In this document: positions 18,907-30,100 of the stretch, piece by piece
How positions within the stretch are numbered: position 1 is the stretch's first letter
How the letters are laid out: every line of letters starts with the position of its first letter
Notes under the pieces: generated by a model
The model's database searches: none
What the model saw: the letters and a program-made list of their open reading frames with translations, nothing else
Told to the model about the DNA's origin: nothing
Made by a program: the position numbers and the translations under genes
From: Candidatus Gastranaerophilales bacterium
Lineage (GTDB): Bacteria; Cyanobacteriota; Vampirovibrionia; Gastranaerophilales; Gastranaerophilaceae
Direction: 5' to 3'
Length of the DNA: 64,000 nucleotides
Assembly: GCA_016282705.1 (NCBI GenBank)
Contig: JAEELO010000083.1
Location: 21,877 to 85,876, forward strand

Positions 18907-21312
18907 TTATTTTTTCTGTGCTGCTTGTTTTTCAAGTTTTGCAAGACGTTTTTCAAATGCTTTGTTTTGTTCCTTTAACTGTTTGTTTTGTTGTTCAAGA
19001 GCTGTAATTCTCTTATCCAAACCTGTAATTTTAGCAGTTAAATCTTGTATTTGTTTGCATAATTCTTTGATTGAATTAACCATTGCATAGAAAATGTCTT
19101 CTGTCCTTATTCTCAAATATCCGTCTTCATCTTTAGAAACAGCATTTGGGAATATTTTTTGCAATTCCTGAGCGATTACACCAACGTGAGGTGTTTTCTT
19201 TTCATCTTTTTTATATGTGAAGTTTTTAACCTGCAATGCATTGATTTCTTTCAATCCTGCAGTGTTATCACCAGATACGTTTTTCAAACGAATATCGGAT
19301 GCTGTTGCTAATTGTTGTATTTGTTGACGTATTTCTGTAAGGGCATCTTTTATAGCTTGAAGAGAATTTTTTAAAGAACCATTTGCGTTACCATCAAAAA
19401 TATTTGCAGTTCCTCTAACATTTATATCACCTTTTACATCTATTTGAACATCATTATTATCTACAATTGTTAAATTATTAAATAATATTCTACTTGTATG
19501 AGCTGGTACAGTACTTGGTAGAGTAGAAGTAGCATGTACTGCAAATAATTCATTTGCTTTGAAGAATAAACCATATTTTATTGTATATGGATTATTATTA
19601 TTTTCTCCTGCATAAAAATCAAAATCTTCACCGATTCTAACTTCTCTTCTTGTAGGTGACGAGAAATCGTTTATTTTAACAGCATTTTTATTTGAATCTG
19701 TAGATAAAATAATTTCCTTTGCTGACGGATTTACAGTAATCATATCATTAATTAATAAAGGATAATTATTTCCTTGTTCAGAACCGTCACCTTTAGGACT
19801 TTCTGCTCTTATAGCAACTATAGCCTGATTATCTATTTTTGATCCCCATTGCCATACTTCTTTTGGGAAATCCAGTGTAAGCATATTGTTAAAGTTAATA
19901 TCGTTATAATAAGTATCAGTCGAACTTGTATTATATCTGTCAAATGATTGAATATATGCTGTTCTGTTAGGATATGGTGCGCTGAATTGGAGAGTTGTAG
20001 AAGCTTCATTATAATTGCTGATTATACCGCCGACATCTCTTAAATTGAAATTAGCAATACCAAAACGACCTTTTTCATGACTAGCATCTTGTTCTTCATA
20101 TCCTGTTACTCCGGATAAAGATAAAAATTCAAATATATTTGCACTTCCGTTAAACGGTCTAAAAGCAACACGTTTAGCATTAATTGTTAATTCTTTATCA
20201 ACACCGCTTTCGTATTTCATATGTCCGGTAATTATTGAAGGTTCAAAGTACTCATCTTCTCCTACCATTTTCGGAACACCTATATATAGTCCGTAATTTT
20301 TAGTAAGAGTACTACCCGACATTGGTCCTGTTTCAAAACCTGCACCGTAACCTATACAAACATTTCCCTTACCTTCTGTTACAAGTCCACAAGACCACTG
20401 ACCTACAGCGGTGTTTCCTTTACCGCTTGTAAGTTCGGATAAACTGGCACTACCTATAGCAGTATTTTTATCTCCTGTTTTATTGTTATACAAAGAGCCA
20501 TATCCAACGGCTGTATTATCTCTGCCTTCAATATTATATCTTTGAGACAATGCACCTATAGCTGTATTATTTACCGGTGTTTTAGAATCGTCATAACCCA
20601 AATCATACAATGTTCCAAACCCAATAGCTGTATTATTGTGCCCGTGAATATTTTTTGTAAGGGTTTTTCTTCCTAATGCAGTATTTCTTTTACCGTCATA
20701 GTTGTTAGTTAAAGCAAGGTGACCTATTGCAGTATTTTCACCAAATATGGTTGTGCTTTCAGGATTTTGATTTTGCAATGAACCTATACCTATTGCAATA
20801 TTACCCGGATCCATAGAGATTCTTCCGGCATAATTAAATTCCGCTTCACCTGTATTTTTTATAACCGTATTATAAAAAGAAATATGAGAACTTAATGTCG
20901 CAGGTTCATCCTGATATGCTTTTCTTTTTAATATTACAAATTTATCACCTTTGTTTGAAAATTTAATTTTATTTGCTTCCGGAGCTGTCCAGCTTTCGGT
21001 TAAAGTAATATTTTCATCAGGATCTGTCGGTGCTGTTGCATCATCTATTACTAATTTTGTTGAATCAGTATCCGGAATTCTGTCAAGACCTAATAATGCT
21101 GCTTGATTACTTCCCATTGTGGCATAAATACTATTATTCTGGTCGCTCCAACGCCAAATATTTTCTCTTGAAGCTCCGTTTTTCTTTGTTATTGTAGGAA
21201 TTGCAGCTGATAAAACAATACTTATAATAAGTAAAGAAATCAATAGTTCTGCAAGAGAAAAACCCTTTTGTTTTTTATTCATCATCAGTTTCTTTCCATT
21301 TCTTATAATCAA
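18907..21312 (-). CDS. Prepilin-type N-terminal signal protein with YadA-head-like repeats and C-terminal peptidase S74 intramolecular chaperone domain
   Basis: N-term MNKKQKGFSLAELLISLLIISIVLSAAIPTI (type IV prepilin motif); central xNTAIGxxxL repeats; C-term SDIRLKNVSG...FTYKKDEKKTPHVGVIAQELQKIFPNAV (S74) plus coiled coil. Real start probably 21282-21285 (MMNKKQKGFSL). Confidence 0.88.
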   Translation of the reverse strand: MIIRNGKKLMMNKKQKGFSLAELLISLLIISIVLSAAIPTITKKNGASRENIWRWSDQNNSIYATMGSNQAALLGLDRIPDTDSTKLVIDDATAPTDPDENITLTESWTAPEANKIKFSNKGDKFVILKRKAYQDEPATLSSHISFYNTVIKNTGEAEFNYAGRISMDPGNIAIGIGSLQNQNPESTTIFGENTAIGHLALTNNYDGKRNTALGRKTLTKNIHGHNNTAIGFGTLYDLGYDDSKTPVNNTAIGALSQRYNIEGRDNTAVGYGSLYNNKTGDKNTAIGSASLSELTSGKGNTAVGQWSCGLVTEGKGNVCIGYGAGFETGPMSGSTLTKNYGLYIGVPKMVGEDEYFEPSIITGHMKYESGVDKELTINAKRVAFRPFNGSANIFEFLSLSGVTGYEEQDASHEKGRFGIANFNLRDVGGIISNYNEASTTLQFSAPYPNRTAYIQSFDRYNTSSTDTYYNDINFNNMLTLDFPKEVWQWGSKIDNQAIVAIRAESPKGDGSEQGNNYPLLINDMITVNPSAKEIILSTDSNKNAVKINDFSSPTRREVRIGEDFDFYAGENNNNPYTIKYGLFFKANELFAVHATSTLPSTVPAHTSRILFNNLTIVDNNDVQIDVKGDINVRGTANIFDGNANGSLKNSLQAIKDALTEIRQQIQQLATASDIRLKNVSGDNTAGLKEINALQVKNFTYKKDEKKTPHVGVIAQELQKIFPNAVSKDEDGYLRIRTEDIFYAMVNSIKELCKQIQDLTAKITGLDKRITALEQQNKQLKEQNKAFEKRLAKLEKQAAQKK

Positions 21313-21613
21313 AATTTATATCTTTTATTTTAATGCCCGTTTCGTGAGCTTTTTTATTCATTTTATCTACCAATTTTGCTTTTTCTAAATATAATTCATT
21401 TGCAACAAATGAATCGGAACATACTATTGTTAGTTTATTATCGTCAGAAAAACTATGAACTTTAGCTAAATTTATAATTTTTTTACCGACAACCTCCTGC
21501 CAAAAATTTTGTAATACTTCAATATTTTGAATTTTTTGGGGATTATAATTAAAATCAAGTTCTTTAATTACATCCTCAAGCAGTTCGAAATTAGAATAAT
21601 TTATTCTTTTCAT
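21275..21613 (-). CDS. DUF721-like protein
   Basis: VLQNFWQEVVGKKIINLAKVHSFSDDNKLTIVCSDSFVANELYLEKAKLVDKMN. Confidence 0.75.
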   Translation of the reverse strand: MKRINYSNFELLEDVIKELDFNYNPQKIQNIEVLQNFWQEVVGKKIINLAKVHSFSDDNKLTIVCSDSFVANELYLEKAKLVDKMNKKAHETGIKIKDINFDYKKWKETDDE

Positions 21614-21677
21614 ACTTTAACAATTATAAAGGTTTTTTTAAAATATTTCAAAGTCTTAATAATAATTGTAATGTAAT

Positions 21678-22337
21678 TTATACATCAAGAATATTTTTTA
21701 CTTGTGCAATTATTTTTTTATGAATTTCTTTTTCGCTTAAAGTGCCGTCAATAGATACAAAACCGTATTCGTTTATCATCTTATGGTATTCTTCAATACA
21801 TTTACTTTGATAAATTTGGAAACTTGTATAAAAATCGTTACTTAGACCTATATCTCTTCCTGATTCCCAATAATCCAGCCCCGTTGTTCCTATAATTCTT
21901 TTTAACAAGGTTTTAACAGGAACGTCCAAATAGAATACCATATCAGGTTCAGGTGCATAATCATAAAGATTTTTTAACCATTCTATGTCATGACCTCTTA
22001 CAACATCTCTTGCATATGCCGTATATATGTATCTGTCTAAAATTACTACAAATCCAGCTTTTAAAGCCGGAATAATTACCTGCTCAAGCCTGTCTGCAAA
22101 ATCTGCTGCATATAAAAGGCTGAATGTGGTTGCATTTAAGAGATTTCTTTCTTTTGCATCATTAATTGCATCCGCAATAAATTTTGATGTTTTCCATTCA
22201 CTAACCATAACTCCGTATGACTGGTCTTCTATCCATCTTTTTAAACGACCGATTTGAGTTGATTTTCCGGAACCGTCTGTCCCTTCTATTACTATTAATA
22301 AGCCTTCATAGCCATGTTTTGATTTGTATTTTACCAT
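21678..22337 (-). CDS. tmk: Thymidylate kinase family protein (copy 2 of tandem pair)
   Basis: LIVIEGTDGSGKSTQIGRLKRWIE...DRYIYTAYARDVVRG. Confidence 0.88.
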   Translation of the reverse strand: MVKYKSKHGYEGLLIVIEGTDGSGKSTQIGRLKRWIEDQSYGVMVSEWKTSKFIADAINDAKERNLLNATTFSLLYAADFADRLEQVIIPALKAGFVVILDRYIYTAYARDVVRGHDIEWLKNLYDYAPEPDMVFYLDVPVKTLLKRIIGTTGLDYWESGRDIGLSNDFYTSFQIYQSKCIEEYHKMINEYGFVSIDGTLSEKEIHKKIIAQVKNILDV

Positions 22338-23021
22338 TTATAAAATTATTCCTTTCGGAGCAAGTATTTTTTTAACTTCTTCTCTGAAAAATACTTGTTT
22401 TTTATGAATGCTTTCATTTGCATCTATTTCTACAAGTCCGTATTCATCAATCATTTTTTTGTATTCATCATTTACTCGTTTTTGGAAAATTTTGTAACTT
22501 TCATACGGGTCAGGACTTATTTTTAAATCCATACCGGCTTCATAAAATTTAGGTGCTCTGTTAGAACAAATTCTTTCAAGTGAAACGTCTTCGGAAACTC
22601 TAAAATACAGTGTCAAATCAGGTTTAACGGCAAAACCGTATACTTTTCTTACCCAGTCTCTGTCTACACCTCTTGCAACATCACGTGCAAATGCCGTATA
22701 TACATATCTGTCTGCCAGTACAATAAAACCTGCTTTTAAAGCCGGAATAATTACCTGTTCAAGTCTGTCGGCAAAATCTACCGCATGAAGAAGAGAAAAG
22801 GTTCTGGGACTTAATAAATTTTTCTTTTTTGCAAGTTTTGTAGTTTGGGATATTAAATCGGACGAATTCCATTCCGTAAAAATAACGTCCTGTTTAAGTG
22901 ATTTTAGCCAATCACGAAGTATAACAAGCTGAGTTGACTTGCCTGAACCATCTATACCTTCAACGCAAATAAGTGTCCCCGGTAATTTATGCGGTTTATT
23001 TAATCTCGATTTTGTTTTCAT
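22338..23021 (-). CDS. tmk: Thymidylate kinase family protein (copy 1 of tandem pair)
   Basis: LICVEGIDGSGKSTQLVILRDWLKS...DRYVYTAFARDVARGVDRDW. Confidence 0.88.
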   Translation of the reverse strand: MKTKSRLNKPHKLPGTLICVEGIDGSGKSTQLVILRDWLKSLKQDVIFTEWNSSDLISQTTKLAKKKNLLSPRTFSLLHAVDFADRLEQVIIPALKAGFIVLADRYVYTAFARDVARGVDRDWVRKVYGFAVKPDLTLYFRVSEDVSLERICSNRAPKFYEAGMDLKISPDPYESYKIFQKRVNDEYKKMIDEYGLVEIDANESIHKKQVFFREEVKKILAPKGIIL

Positions 23022-23073
23022 AATAATATTCTTTTTAAAGATAATAGCATGCTTTATTATAAATATTCAATTA

Positions 23074-25449
23074 TTATTTTGTCTCTATATGCATAAATTT
23101 TCTGTATTTGGGAGAATATGCAAATATTGAGGTTTTATTTCCGTCAGGTATTATTTTAATTGCATTATGATTGTCTGTTCTTAAATATTCGGAATTATTT
23201 TGTTTTATTGTGTTAATTGTTTCAATGTGAGGATGGTTATATATGTTTGGTCCTGTAGAAATGATAAATAAATCGGTGTTTTTTGCCATTTCATCGTTTA
23301 CGGTTTCTTTTGCGCCATGATGTCCTGATTTCATAATTGTTATTTTATCTTTAAATTCATCAGAAAGACTGTTATATGTGTTTATATCACCGTCTCCCAT
23401 AAATAGACAACTTTGATTTTTATATTTAATGTGTACAATTAATGATTTTTGATTTTCGCTTTTAATTAATTCGCCCTCGGGTTTTATTAAAGATACTTTA
23501 AAATCATCTTTATCATATATTGTTTTTGTACCGTTAAATATTGTGCTGTTTCTATTATTTAATTTTATAAATTGATTAATATTTTCTGATAATTGCGTAT
23601 TTTCAGATACATCGGTAATATACAAATTTGAAACATTAATTTCTTTTAAAATATCAACAGTTCCGCCTGCATGGTCAGAGTCAAAATGGGTGATAATTAA
23701 AGAATTAATATTTCTGATTCCGTTATCTTTCAAATATTTAATCATTATATTTTTTGCTTGAGAAGGAGAATTAAGGTAACCCGTTTTTGCAGTATCAATC
23801 ATAAAATAGTTATTATCCGGAGATTTTATTAATATGGAATCGGCATTGCCCACAGAGAAAAATAAAATATAAGGTTTTCTATCAGGGATATTAATAAATG
23901 AAGAACAAAAAGAAAGCAATAAAATTGAAATTACGATTATGGTTTTCTTTTTTGAAAATTTAAATTTAACAGCCAAGGTCAAAGAAATAATAATTGCAAA
24001 ATATAAAATAATCTGTATTAATGACGGTTTTTGAACATTTATTATTGAATGAGGAAGATTGGAGAAGAATTTTGCCACTTCAACAATATATACAAGTAAC
24101 GGATTTAATATAAAATCGGCGGCTTTACATACTGTTTGAGCAATAGGAGAAATCATTGCAATAATAGAGCTTATAAACCCTATAAAGGAAACAATACTTA
24201 AAACAGGTATTATTGCTATATTTGCCAATACCGAATACATTGAAAAAGTGTTAAAATAATACATTTGTAACGGTGCGGCATAAAATTGCGCGATAATCGG
24301 AATACAACAAGCGCCCAATATATAATTTACAGACTTGTATTTAAAATTAAATGTTAATACCGGTGTCGTTAAAATCAAAGCGAAAGTGACTATAAAAGAT
24401 AATTGAAAACCAATATCAAATAACATCAGAGGATTAAATGCCAGCATTAAAAATCCCACCAAAAACAATAATGAAATAGTAGAAGTTACCTTATCAAGTA
24501 ATTTACCTATTAAAATTAAAGTAAGCATAAGAGTTGCTCTCATAATAGGCGGTCCGAAGCCGGTCATAAATGTATAAAATATTATGAGAAGAATACCTGT
24601 TATTATTGAAAATCTGTAATTTAATCTTAAATTTCTTGCAAAAAAGAACCATATTCCGAAAATCAGAGTAACATTCATGCCTGAAGCTGCAAGAATATGA
24701 AAAATTCCCGAATTAATAAATGATGATTTTGTTTCTTCATCAGGATTTACAGCATCATCTCCGAATATAATACCGCCAAGTATTTCCAGCATCGGAGATT
24801 TTATATTTTGTGCGTGAATTGTCAGTATATTATTTCTTGTATCATTGAGTTTTCTGATGAATTTGCCTGTAAAATCAGCTGAAGTTCCGGTTATTTGCCA
24901 ATCTTTATCGGTATATAATAAAGAAAATGTTTTTCTGTATTGAAGATATCTGTAATAATCAAATTGTGAAGGATTTTTTGCTTGCTGAGGAGTTTTTAAT
25001 CGACCTCTTAAATTAAGTGTATCGCCTATTTTTATAAGTTTTATTTTTTCATTTTCATCATTTATTGTTACAAGTATTTTGGCTTTTATATTTGAAATTT
25101 CCGCAGAGTCATTTTTTATTGATATGACATCAGCATAAAATTTTGTTCGGTCTTTTATATTATTAGTCGGGATGGAAATTACTTTTAGTACGGCTTCAAC
25201 ATTAGTGTCGGCAAACGAGGTTGTTTCATCATCAAATTTAAGATTAACGGCACAATTAAAAATTCCGAAAAGAAAAATTATTACAAATATGATGATATGT
25301 TTAACGTCGGGAATATATTTCTTTAATAAGCAAAATAATAATGTAATAAATACAAATAATGCACATAATAATGTGTGATTATAAATAAATGCAATAATTC
25401 CGAGCATATACAGACAAGAGAATAAAATTATACCTGTCTGCTTATTCAT
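23074..25449 (-). CDS. comEC: ComEC/Rec2 family DNA uptake channel protein
   Basis: Competence TM domain (NSGIFHILAASGMNVTLIFG) and C-terminal metallo-beta-lactamase (THFDSDHAGG, MKSGHHGA). Confidence 0.95.
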   Translation of the reverse strand: MNKQTGIILFSCLYMLGIIAFIYNHTLLCALFVFITLLFCLLKKYIPDVKHIIIFVIIFLFGIFNCAVNLKFDDETTSFADTNVEAVLKVISIPTNNIKDRTKFYADVISIKNDSAEISNIKAKILVTINDENEKIKLIKIGDTLNLRGRLKTPQQAKNPSQFDYYRYLQYRKTFSLLYTDKDWQITGTSADFTGKFIRKLNDTRNNILTIHAQNIKSPMLEILGGIIFGDDAVNPDEETKSSFINSGIFHILAASGMNVTLIFGIWFFFARNLRLNYRFSIITGILLIIFYTFMTGFGPPIMRATLMLTLILIGKLLDKVTSTISLLFLVGFLMLAFNPLMLFDIGFQLSFIVTFALILTTPVLTFNFKYKSVNYILGACCIPIIAQFYAAPLQMYYFNTFSMYSVLANIAIIPVLSIVSFIGFISSIIAMISPIAQTVCKAADFILNPLLVYIVEVAKFFSNLPHSIINVQKPSLIQIILYFAIIISLTLAVKFKFSKKKTIIVISILLLSFCSSFINIPDRKPYILFFSVGNADSILIKSPDNNYFMIDTAKTGYLNSPSQAKNIMIKYLKDNGIRNINSLIITHFDSDHAGGTVDILKEINVSNLYITDVSENTQLSENINQFIKLNNRNSTIFNGTKTIYDKDDFKVSLIKPEGELIKSENQKSLIVHIKYKNQSCLFMGDGDINTYNSLSDEFKDKITIMKSGHHGAKETVNDEMAKNTDLFIISTGPNIYNHPHIETINTIKQNNSEYLRTDNHNAIKIIPDGNKTSIFAYSPKYRKFMHIETK

Positions 25450-25592
25450 ATGATATCCCCTATATTTATAATAAGTATAGTTTAACTAAATACACGTTAT
25501 AGGGCAATTAAAATAGCTGAATGTGTTATATATTTTTTTAAATTAAAACAAATGTTATAATAGCTAAAAACATATATCTTAAGGATAATTAA

Positions 25593-26546
25593 ATGAAAAA
25601 ACTTATATTAATACTTTTTCTTGTTTTATTGGGACTTTTTATTAAAACACAATATTTTAAAAAAATAGATGTTCCGATTGTTAAACAATGTGTTAATTAT
25701 AATTTTGAATGGAAAAAAGATTTTACTTCATATTTTAATAAAAATAATATGCCTGAAAAATTAGCAAATTTAAAACAAGGTTTGGATGATATTTCACTAC
25801 AGTATATTGATAAATTTATGGATAATTCAAAATACTGGTATAAATGCGTAAATATGTGTGAGGACTATAACCCCGATAACTTATGGACAGTATATGATAA
25901 AGAACTGTTTAAAAAATTTAAAAAACAAGAAGTTCCATCTATATACAAATTTAACCCTTATATATACAAAAGTTTATACGGAATGCTGGATTTACCCCAA
26001 GAAGTAATTGAACAAATTAACGGAAAAGACATTATAGATATCGGTTCTTGGCCAGGGGATACAATATTTACTTTTCATAAATATTTTCCAAAATCAAATA
26101 TATATGCATATGAACCTGTTGCAAAGCAAATGGATGAAATAAAAAGCTTTATAGAACAAATGAAACAGGAAGAACCCAATTTAGATGGAATTTATCCGAT
26201 ACAAAAAGGTTTGAGCGATAAAGATGAAACAAAGGCAATATGTTTTAAAGATTGTGATGAAAAGGCAGTCATAACAAAGCTTGATACCGAATATAAATTA
26301 ATGGAAAGAAATAATCTCGGTTTAATAAAAATGGATACGGAAGGTTATGAACGATATATAGTAAAAGGTGCAAGCGAGGTAATAAAAAAATATAAGCCGG
26401 TTTTAGTTATTGCAATATATCATACACCTAATGATTTCTTTGAAATGAAAGATAAAATAAAAGCACTAAATCCTAATTACAAATTTATGATAAGACGTAG
26501 TGAAGATATTTTACCGGATGCAGATTTGGTATTAATTGCATACTAA
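25593..26546 (+). CDS. FkbM-family methyltransferase with N-terminal membrane anchor
   Basis: KDIIDIGSWPGDTIFTFHKYFPKSNIYAYEP...LIKMDTEGYERYIVKGASEVIKKYKPVLVIAIYH. Confidence 0.85.
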   Translation: MKKLILILFLVLLGLFIKTQYFKKIDVPIVKQCVNYNFEWKKDFTSYFNKNNMPEKLANLKQGLDDISLQYIDKFMDNSKYWYKCVNMCEDYNPDNLWTVYDKELFKKFKKQEVPSIYKFNPYIYKSLYGMLDLPQEVIEQINGKDIIDIGSWPGDTIFTFHKYFPKSNIYAYEPVAKQMDEIKSFIEQMKQEEPNLDGIYPIQKGLSDKDETKAICFKDCDEKAVITKLDTEYKLMERNNLGLIKMDTEGYERYIVKGASEVIKKYKPVLVIAIYHTPNDFFEMKDKIKALNPNYKFMIRRSEDILPDADLVLIAY

Positions 26547-26571
26547 AAAATACTCCGAAGAGTATTTTTTA
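26545..26571. terminator. Intrinsic terminator
   Basis: AAAAAATACTCcgaaGAGTATTTTTTA. Confidence 0.75.
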
Positions 26572-26589
26572 GTTATATTATTTTTATAT

Positions 26590-27054
26590 TTAAATCATTG
26601 TTTTTCTGATTTGATTTTTTGATTTTTCAATATCTTTTATACGTTTTTCAACAGCTTTAACCTGTTCTCCGAGAACTCTTCTTTGTTCTTTAATTAATTG
26701 ATATTGTGTATCAACTTCCTGATATTTTGCTTTATATTCTAATAACTCATTTCTTATATTTACTTGAGCATTATCAAGTTCATATAAAGCATTATTAAAG
26801 TTTGATGTTTGTCCTGAAACACTGTTTTGAGAATAAGCAGATGCTTCTTTAATATTAGATTCTATTTTTGCATTTGTTTCAGCTTGAGTTGGAGTTGCTT
26901 GTGCTGCTGAACCAAAATTATCTTTTACAACTGTTTTTGCAGGAGTAGTTTCTGTTATTTCAAATTCTGTCGGATCAAAAACCATACCGTTTGCAAATGC
27001 TGCACCTGTTACCATTGTCATAAATAATGTTAAAATTAAAAAATTCTTTTTCAT
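26590..27054 (-). CDS. Secreted coiled-coil protein of unknown function
   Basis: Signal peptide MKKNFLILTLFMTMVTGAAFA followed by a helical region. Confidence 0.75.
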   Translation of the reverse strand: MKKNFLILTLFMTMVTGAAFANGMVFDPTEFEITETTPAKTVVKDNFGSAAQATPTQAETNAKIESNIKEASAYSQNSVSGQTSNFNNALYELDNAQVNIRNELLEYKAKYQEVDTQYQLIKEQRRVLGEQVKAVEKRIKDIEKSKNQIRKTMI

Positions 27055-27160
27055 GCCATGTCCCCAATTTCTTATCTATATATGTATTAAATCATTTGTT
27101 GTATATGCGGACATCATACATATAATTGATAATTTCTGTTTTCAGATTTAAAATTATTAA

Positions 27161-30100
27161 ATGCAGAACTTTATTAAAAATCTTAAATGCGAATATTCCG
27201 AAAAAGTTTCAGCTTTGGTTAAAAAGGGAATTTCTTTTGCCGTATCAGGTATTACAAATTGTGCTAAGCTTGTAATTCTTGCTCAATTAATAATTAAAGA
27301 AAAGAAAAAGGCTGTTTTTACCGTTGAAACCGAACAAAATGCTTTAAAATTTCAAAATGACTTAAAAAAGCTTTTTAACATAGATGCCGTAATATTTCCT
27401 TATCAGGATGGCTCTATTTATGATACAAATTCTAAAAATCTGTATAAATATGCTAAGCAAATAAATATATTAACAACAGAAAACAATGTTATTATAATCC
27501 CGCAAAAGGCATTGTTTGAAAAATTTCCAAATAAAGAATTTTTTGAAAAAAATAATATTAAAATCAAAATAAATGAAGATATTAATGTTGAAGATATAAT
27601 AAGAAAGCTTATAAAGCTTGGCTATAAAAGGAAAACTTTGGTTGCAGATATAGGAGAATTCAGTGTAAGAGGCGATATTCTCGATATATATCCGTTAAAT
27701 GAAAATCCTTTTAGAATAGAACTTTGGGGAGATACAGTTACCGATATCAGAATTTTTGATGCCGCAAATCAAAAAAGTATTCAAAAAACCGAAGAAGCTG
27801 TAATACAGCCTATATATAAATTTATTCTTAATGAAAATTCTTTTAAAGAAATAGAAAAAATCATAAATAAAACAGATGATAATAACCTTGAACTGTTAGA
27901 ACATATTAAAAATCAAGACTATTTTGAAGGAATTGAATATTATGAATCTTGTTTTAATAAGGATTTATATACTATATCAGAGTTAATTTCCAACGATTAT
28001 ACTTTTATTTTTGATGATTATACACAATTTAAAACTAAATATGAAAATATTGAAGAAAATTTATCAAAACAATATGAAGAAAATATAAATACGGAACTTA
28101 CACTTCCGTTAAAAGAAAAAAATCATTTGGATTTAAAAGAATTTTTGACTACGGTAAGTAATTTTCAAAAAATATATTTTGATAATTTTATATCGGACGA
28201 GTATAAAATAAATATCGAGCTTACGACTGAACTAATACCGTATTTTGCTTCAGGCTTGGATGATATAGCAGAATTTATCAAACAAAAGCTTCACCGGCAT
28301 TATAAAATTATTACTGCAAGCGACTATAAAAACAGAATAGAAGAAATTTTAAACGAATATGAAATCCCGTATTCATATAATTATAACGAAATGAATTCGG
28401 TTTTTATTACGGATAACATAGTATTGGCAGGCAGTATTATTGAAGATTGTAAGCTTATTATAATAACGGATAAAGAATTTTTTAATAAGCGTTCAAAAGA
28501 TATAACCGGTGTAAGATTTAATTACAGACGTGAAAACCTTGATTTTATAGAAACTTTAAATGATATAAAAGAGGGTGACTATATTGTACATATGGTTCAC
28601 GGAATAGGTATATTTAAAGGTCTTTCAAAGCAAGTTATAGATAACGAAGAAAAGGATTATTTAACACTTGAATATGCAAAAGGAGATAAATTGCATATTC
28701 CTGCAGAGCAAATTAATATGCTATGCAGATACAGAGGTTCAGGAAATGTATTGCCTCAATTATCTAAAATGGGCGGTAACGACTGGAATACAACCAAAAC
28801 AAAAGTTAGAAAGGCAGTTGAAGATGTTGCTAAAGATTTAATAAATCTTTATGCGTTAAGGAAACTTTCTCAAGGATATGCTTTTGAACCGGATACCGTA
28901 TGGCAGTACGAAATGGAGGATGCTTTTGAATATACCGAAACTCCTGATCAAATGAAGGCTATAAATGATACAAAAGCAGATATGGAATCAGACCGTCCGA
29001 TGGATAGACTTATATGCGGAGATGTAGGTTTTGGTAAAACAGAAGTTGCAATAAGGGCAATTTTTAAGGCAGTCATGGCAGGAAAACAAGCTGCTATAGT
29101 TGTTCCTACAACAATCCTTGCTTTGCAGCATTATCAAACAATTTCTGAAAGATTTAAACCTTTTCCTGTTAAAGTTGAGTTGTTATCAAGATTTAAAACA
29201 TCAAAAGAACAAAAAGAAATTATTAAAAAACTTATTTTAGGTGAAGTTGATGTTGTAATCGGTACTCATAGGCTTCTTCAAGATGATATTCAATTTAAAG
29301 ATTTAGGTTTGCTTGTTATAGATGAAGAGCATAAATTTGGAGTAACACACAAAGAAAAATTAAAACGATTAAAGAAAAATATTGATATTCTTACAATGTC
29401 GGCAACACCTATCCCCAGAACTTTATATATGTCTTTGTCCGGCATAAAAGATATGAGTATTATAAATACCGCACCAACAAACAGACTTCCCATTAAAACA
29501 TTTGTTTCCGAATTTAAAGAAAATATAGTAAAAAATGCTATAAACTATGAGCTTGAAAGAGAAGGACAAGTTTTTTATTTATATAACAGAGTTGAAAGTA
29601 TTTATGAATTTGCTCAAGGCTTAAAAGAACTCATGCCGAATATACGTCTTGCAGTAGCTCACGGTCAAATGGATAAAAATGAACTTGAAAGAATAATGAC
29701 GGATTTTCTAAACAGAGAATATGATGTTCTTTTGTGTACAACAATTATAGAGTCAGGCTTGGATATTCAAAATGCAAATACAATGATAATCCACGATGCT
29801 GATAAATTCGGACTTGCACAGTTATATCAAATAAGAGGCCGAGTCGGAAGAACAGACAGACAGGCTTTTTGTTACTGTTTCTACAAGAACGGAAAACAAC
29901 TTACACAGGATGCTATTAAGCGTTTAAATTACATAAAAGAATTTACAACTCTCGGAAGCGGCTATCAGATTGCTATGAGAGATATAGAAATAAGAGGCGT
30001 TGGTAATGTGCTTGGAACAAAACAGCACGGTCAAATGCTAAATGTCGGGTTTGATACGTACTGTCAATTACTTGAAGATGCCGTTATGGAAATAAAAGAA

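Noticed and set aside
20330-20815. Repeats inside the pilin-S74 gene as a CRISPR or tandem DNA repeat
   Set aside because: Repeats are visible at protein level (NTAIG) and diverged at DNA level; no constant repeat/variable spacer structure.
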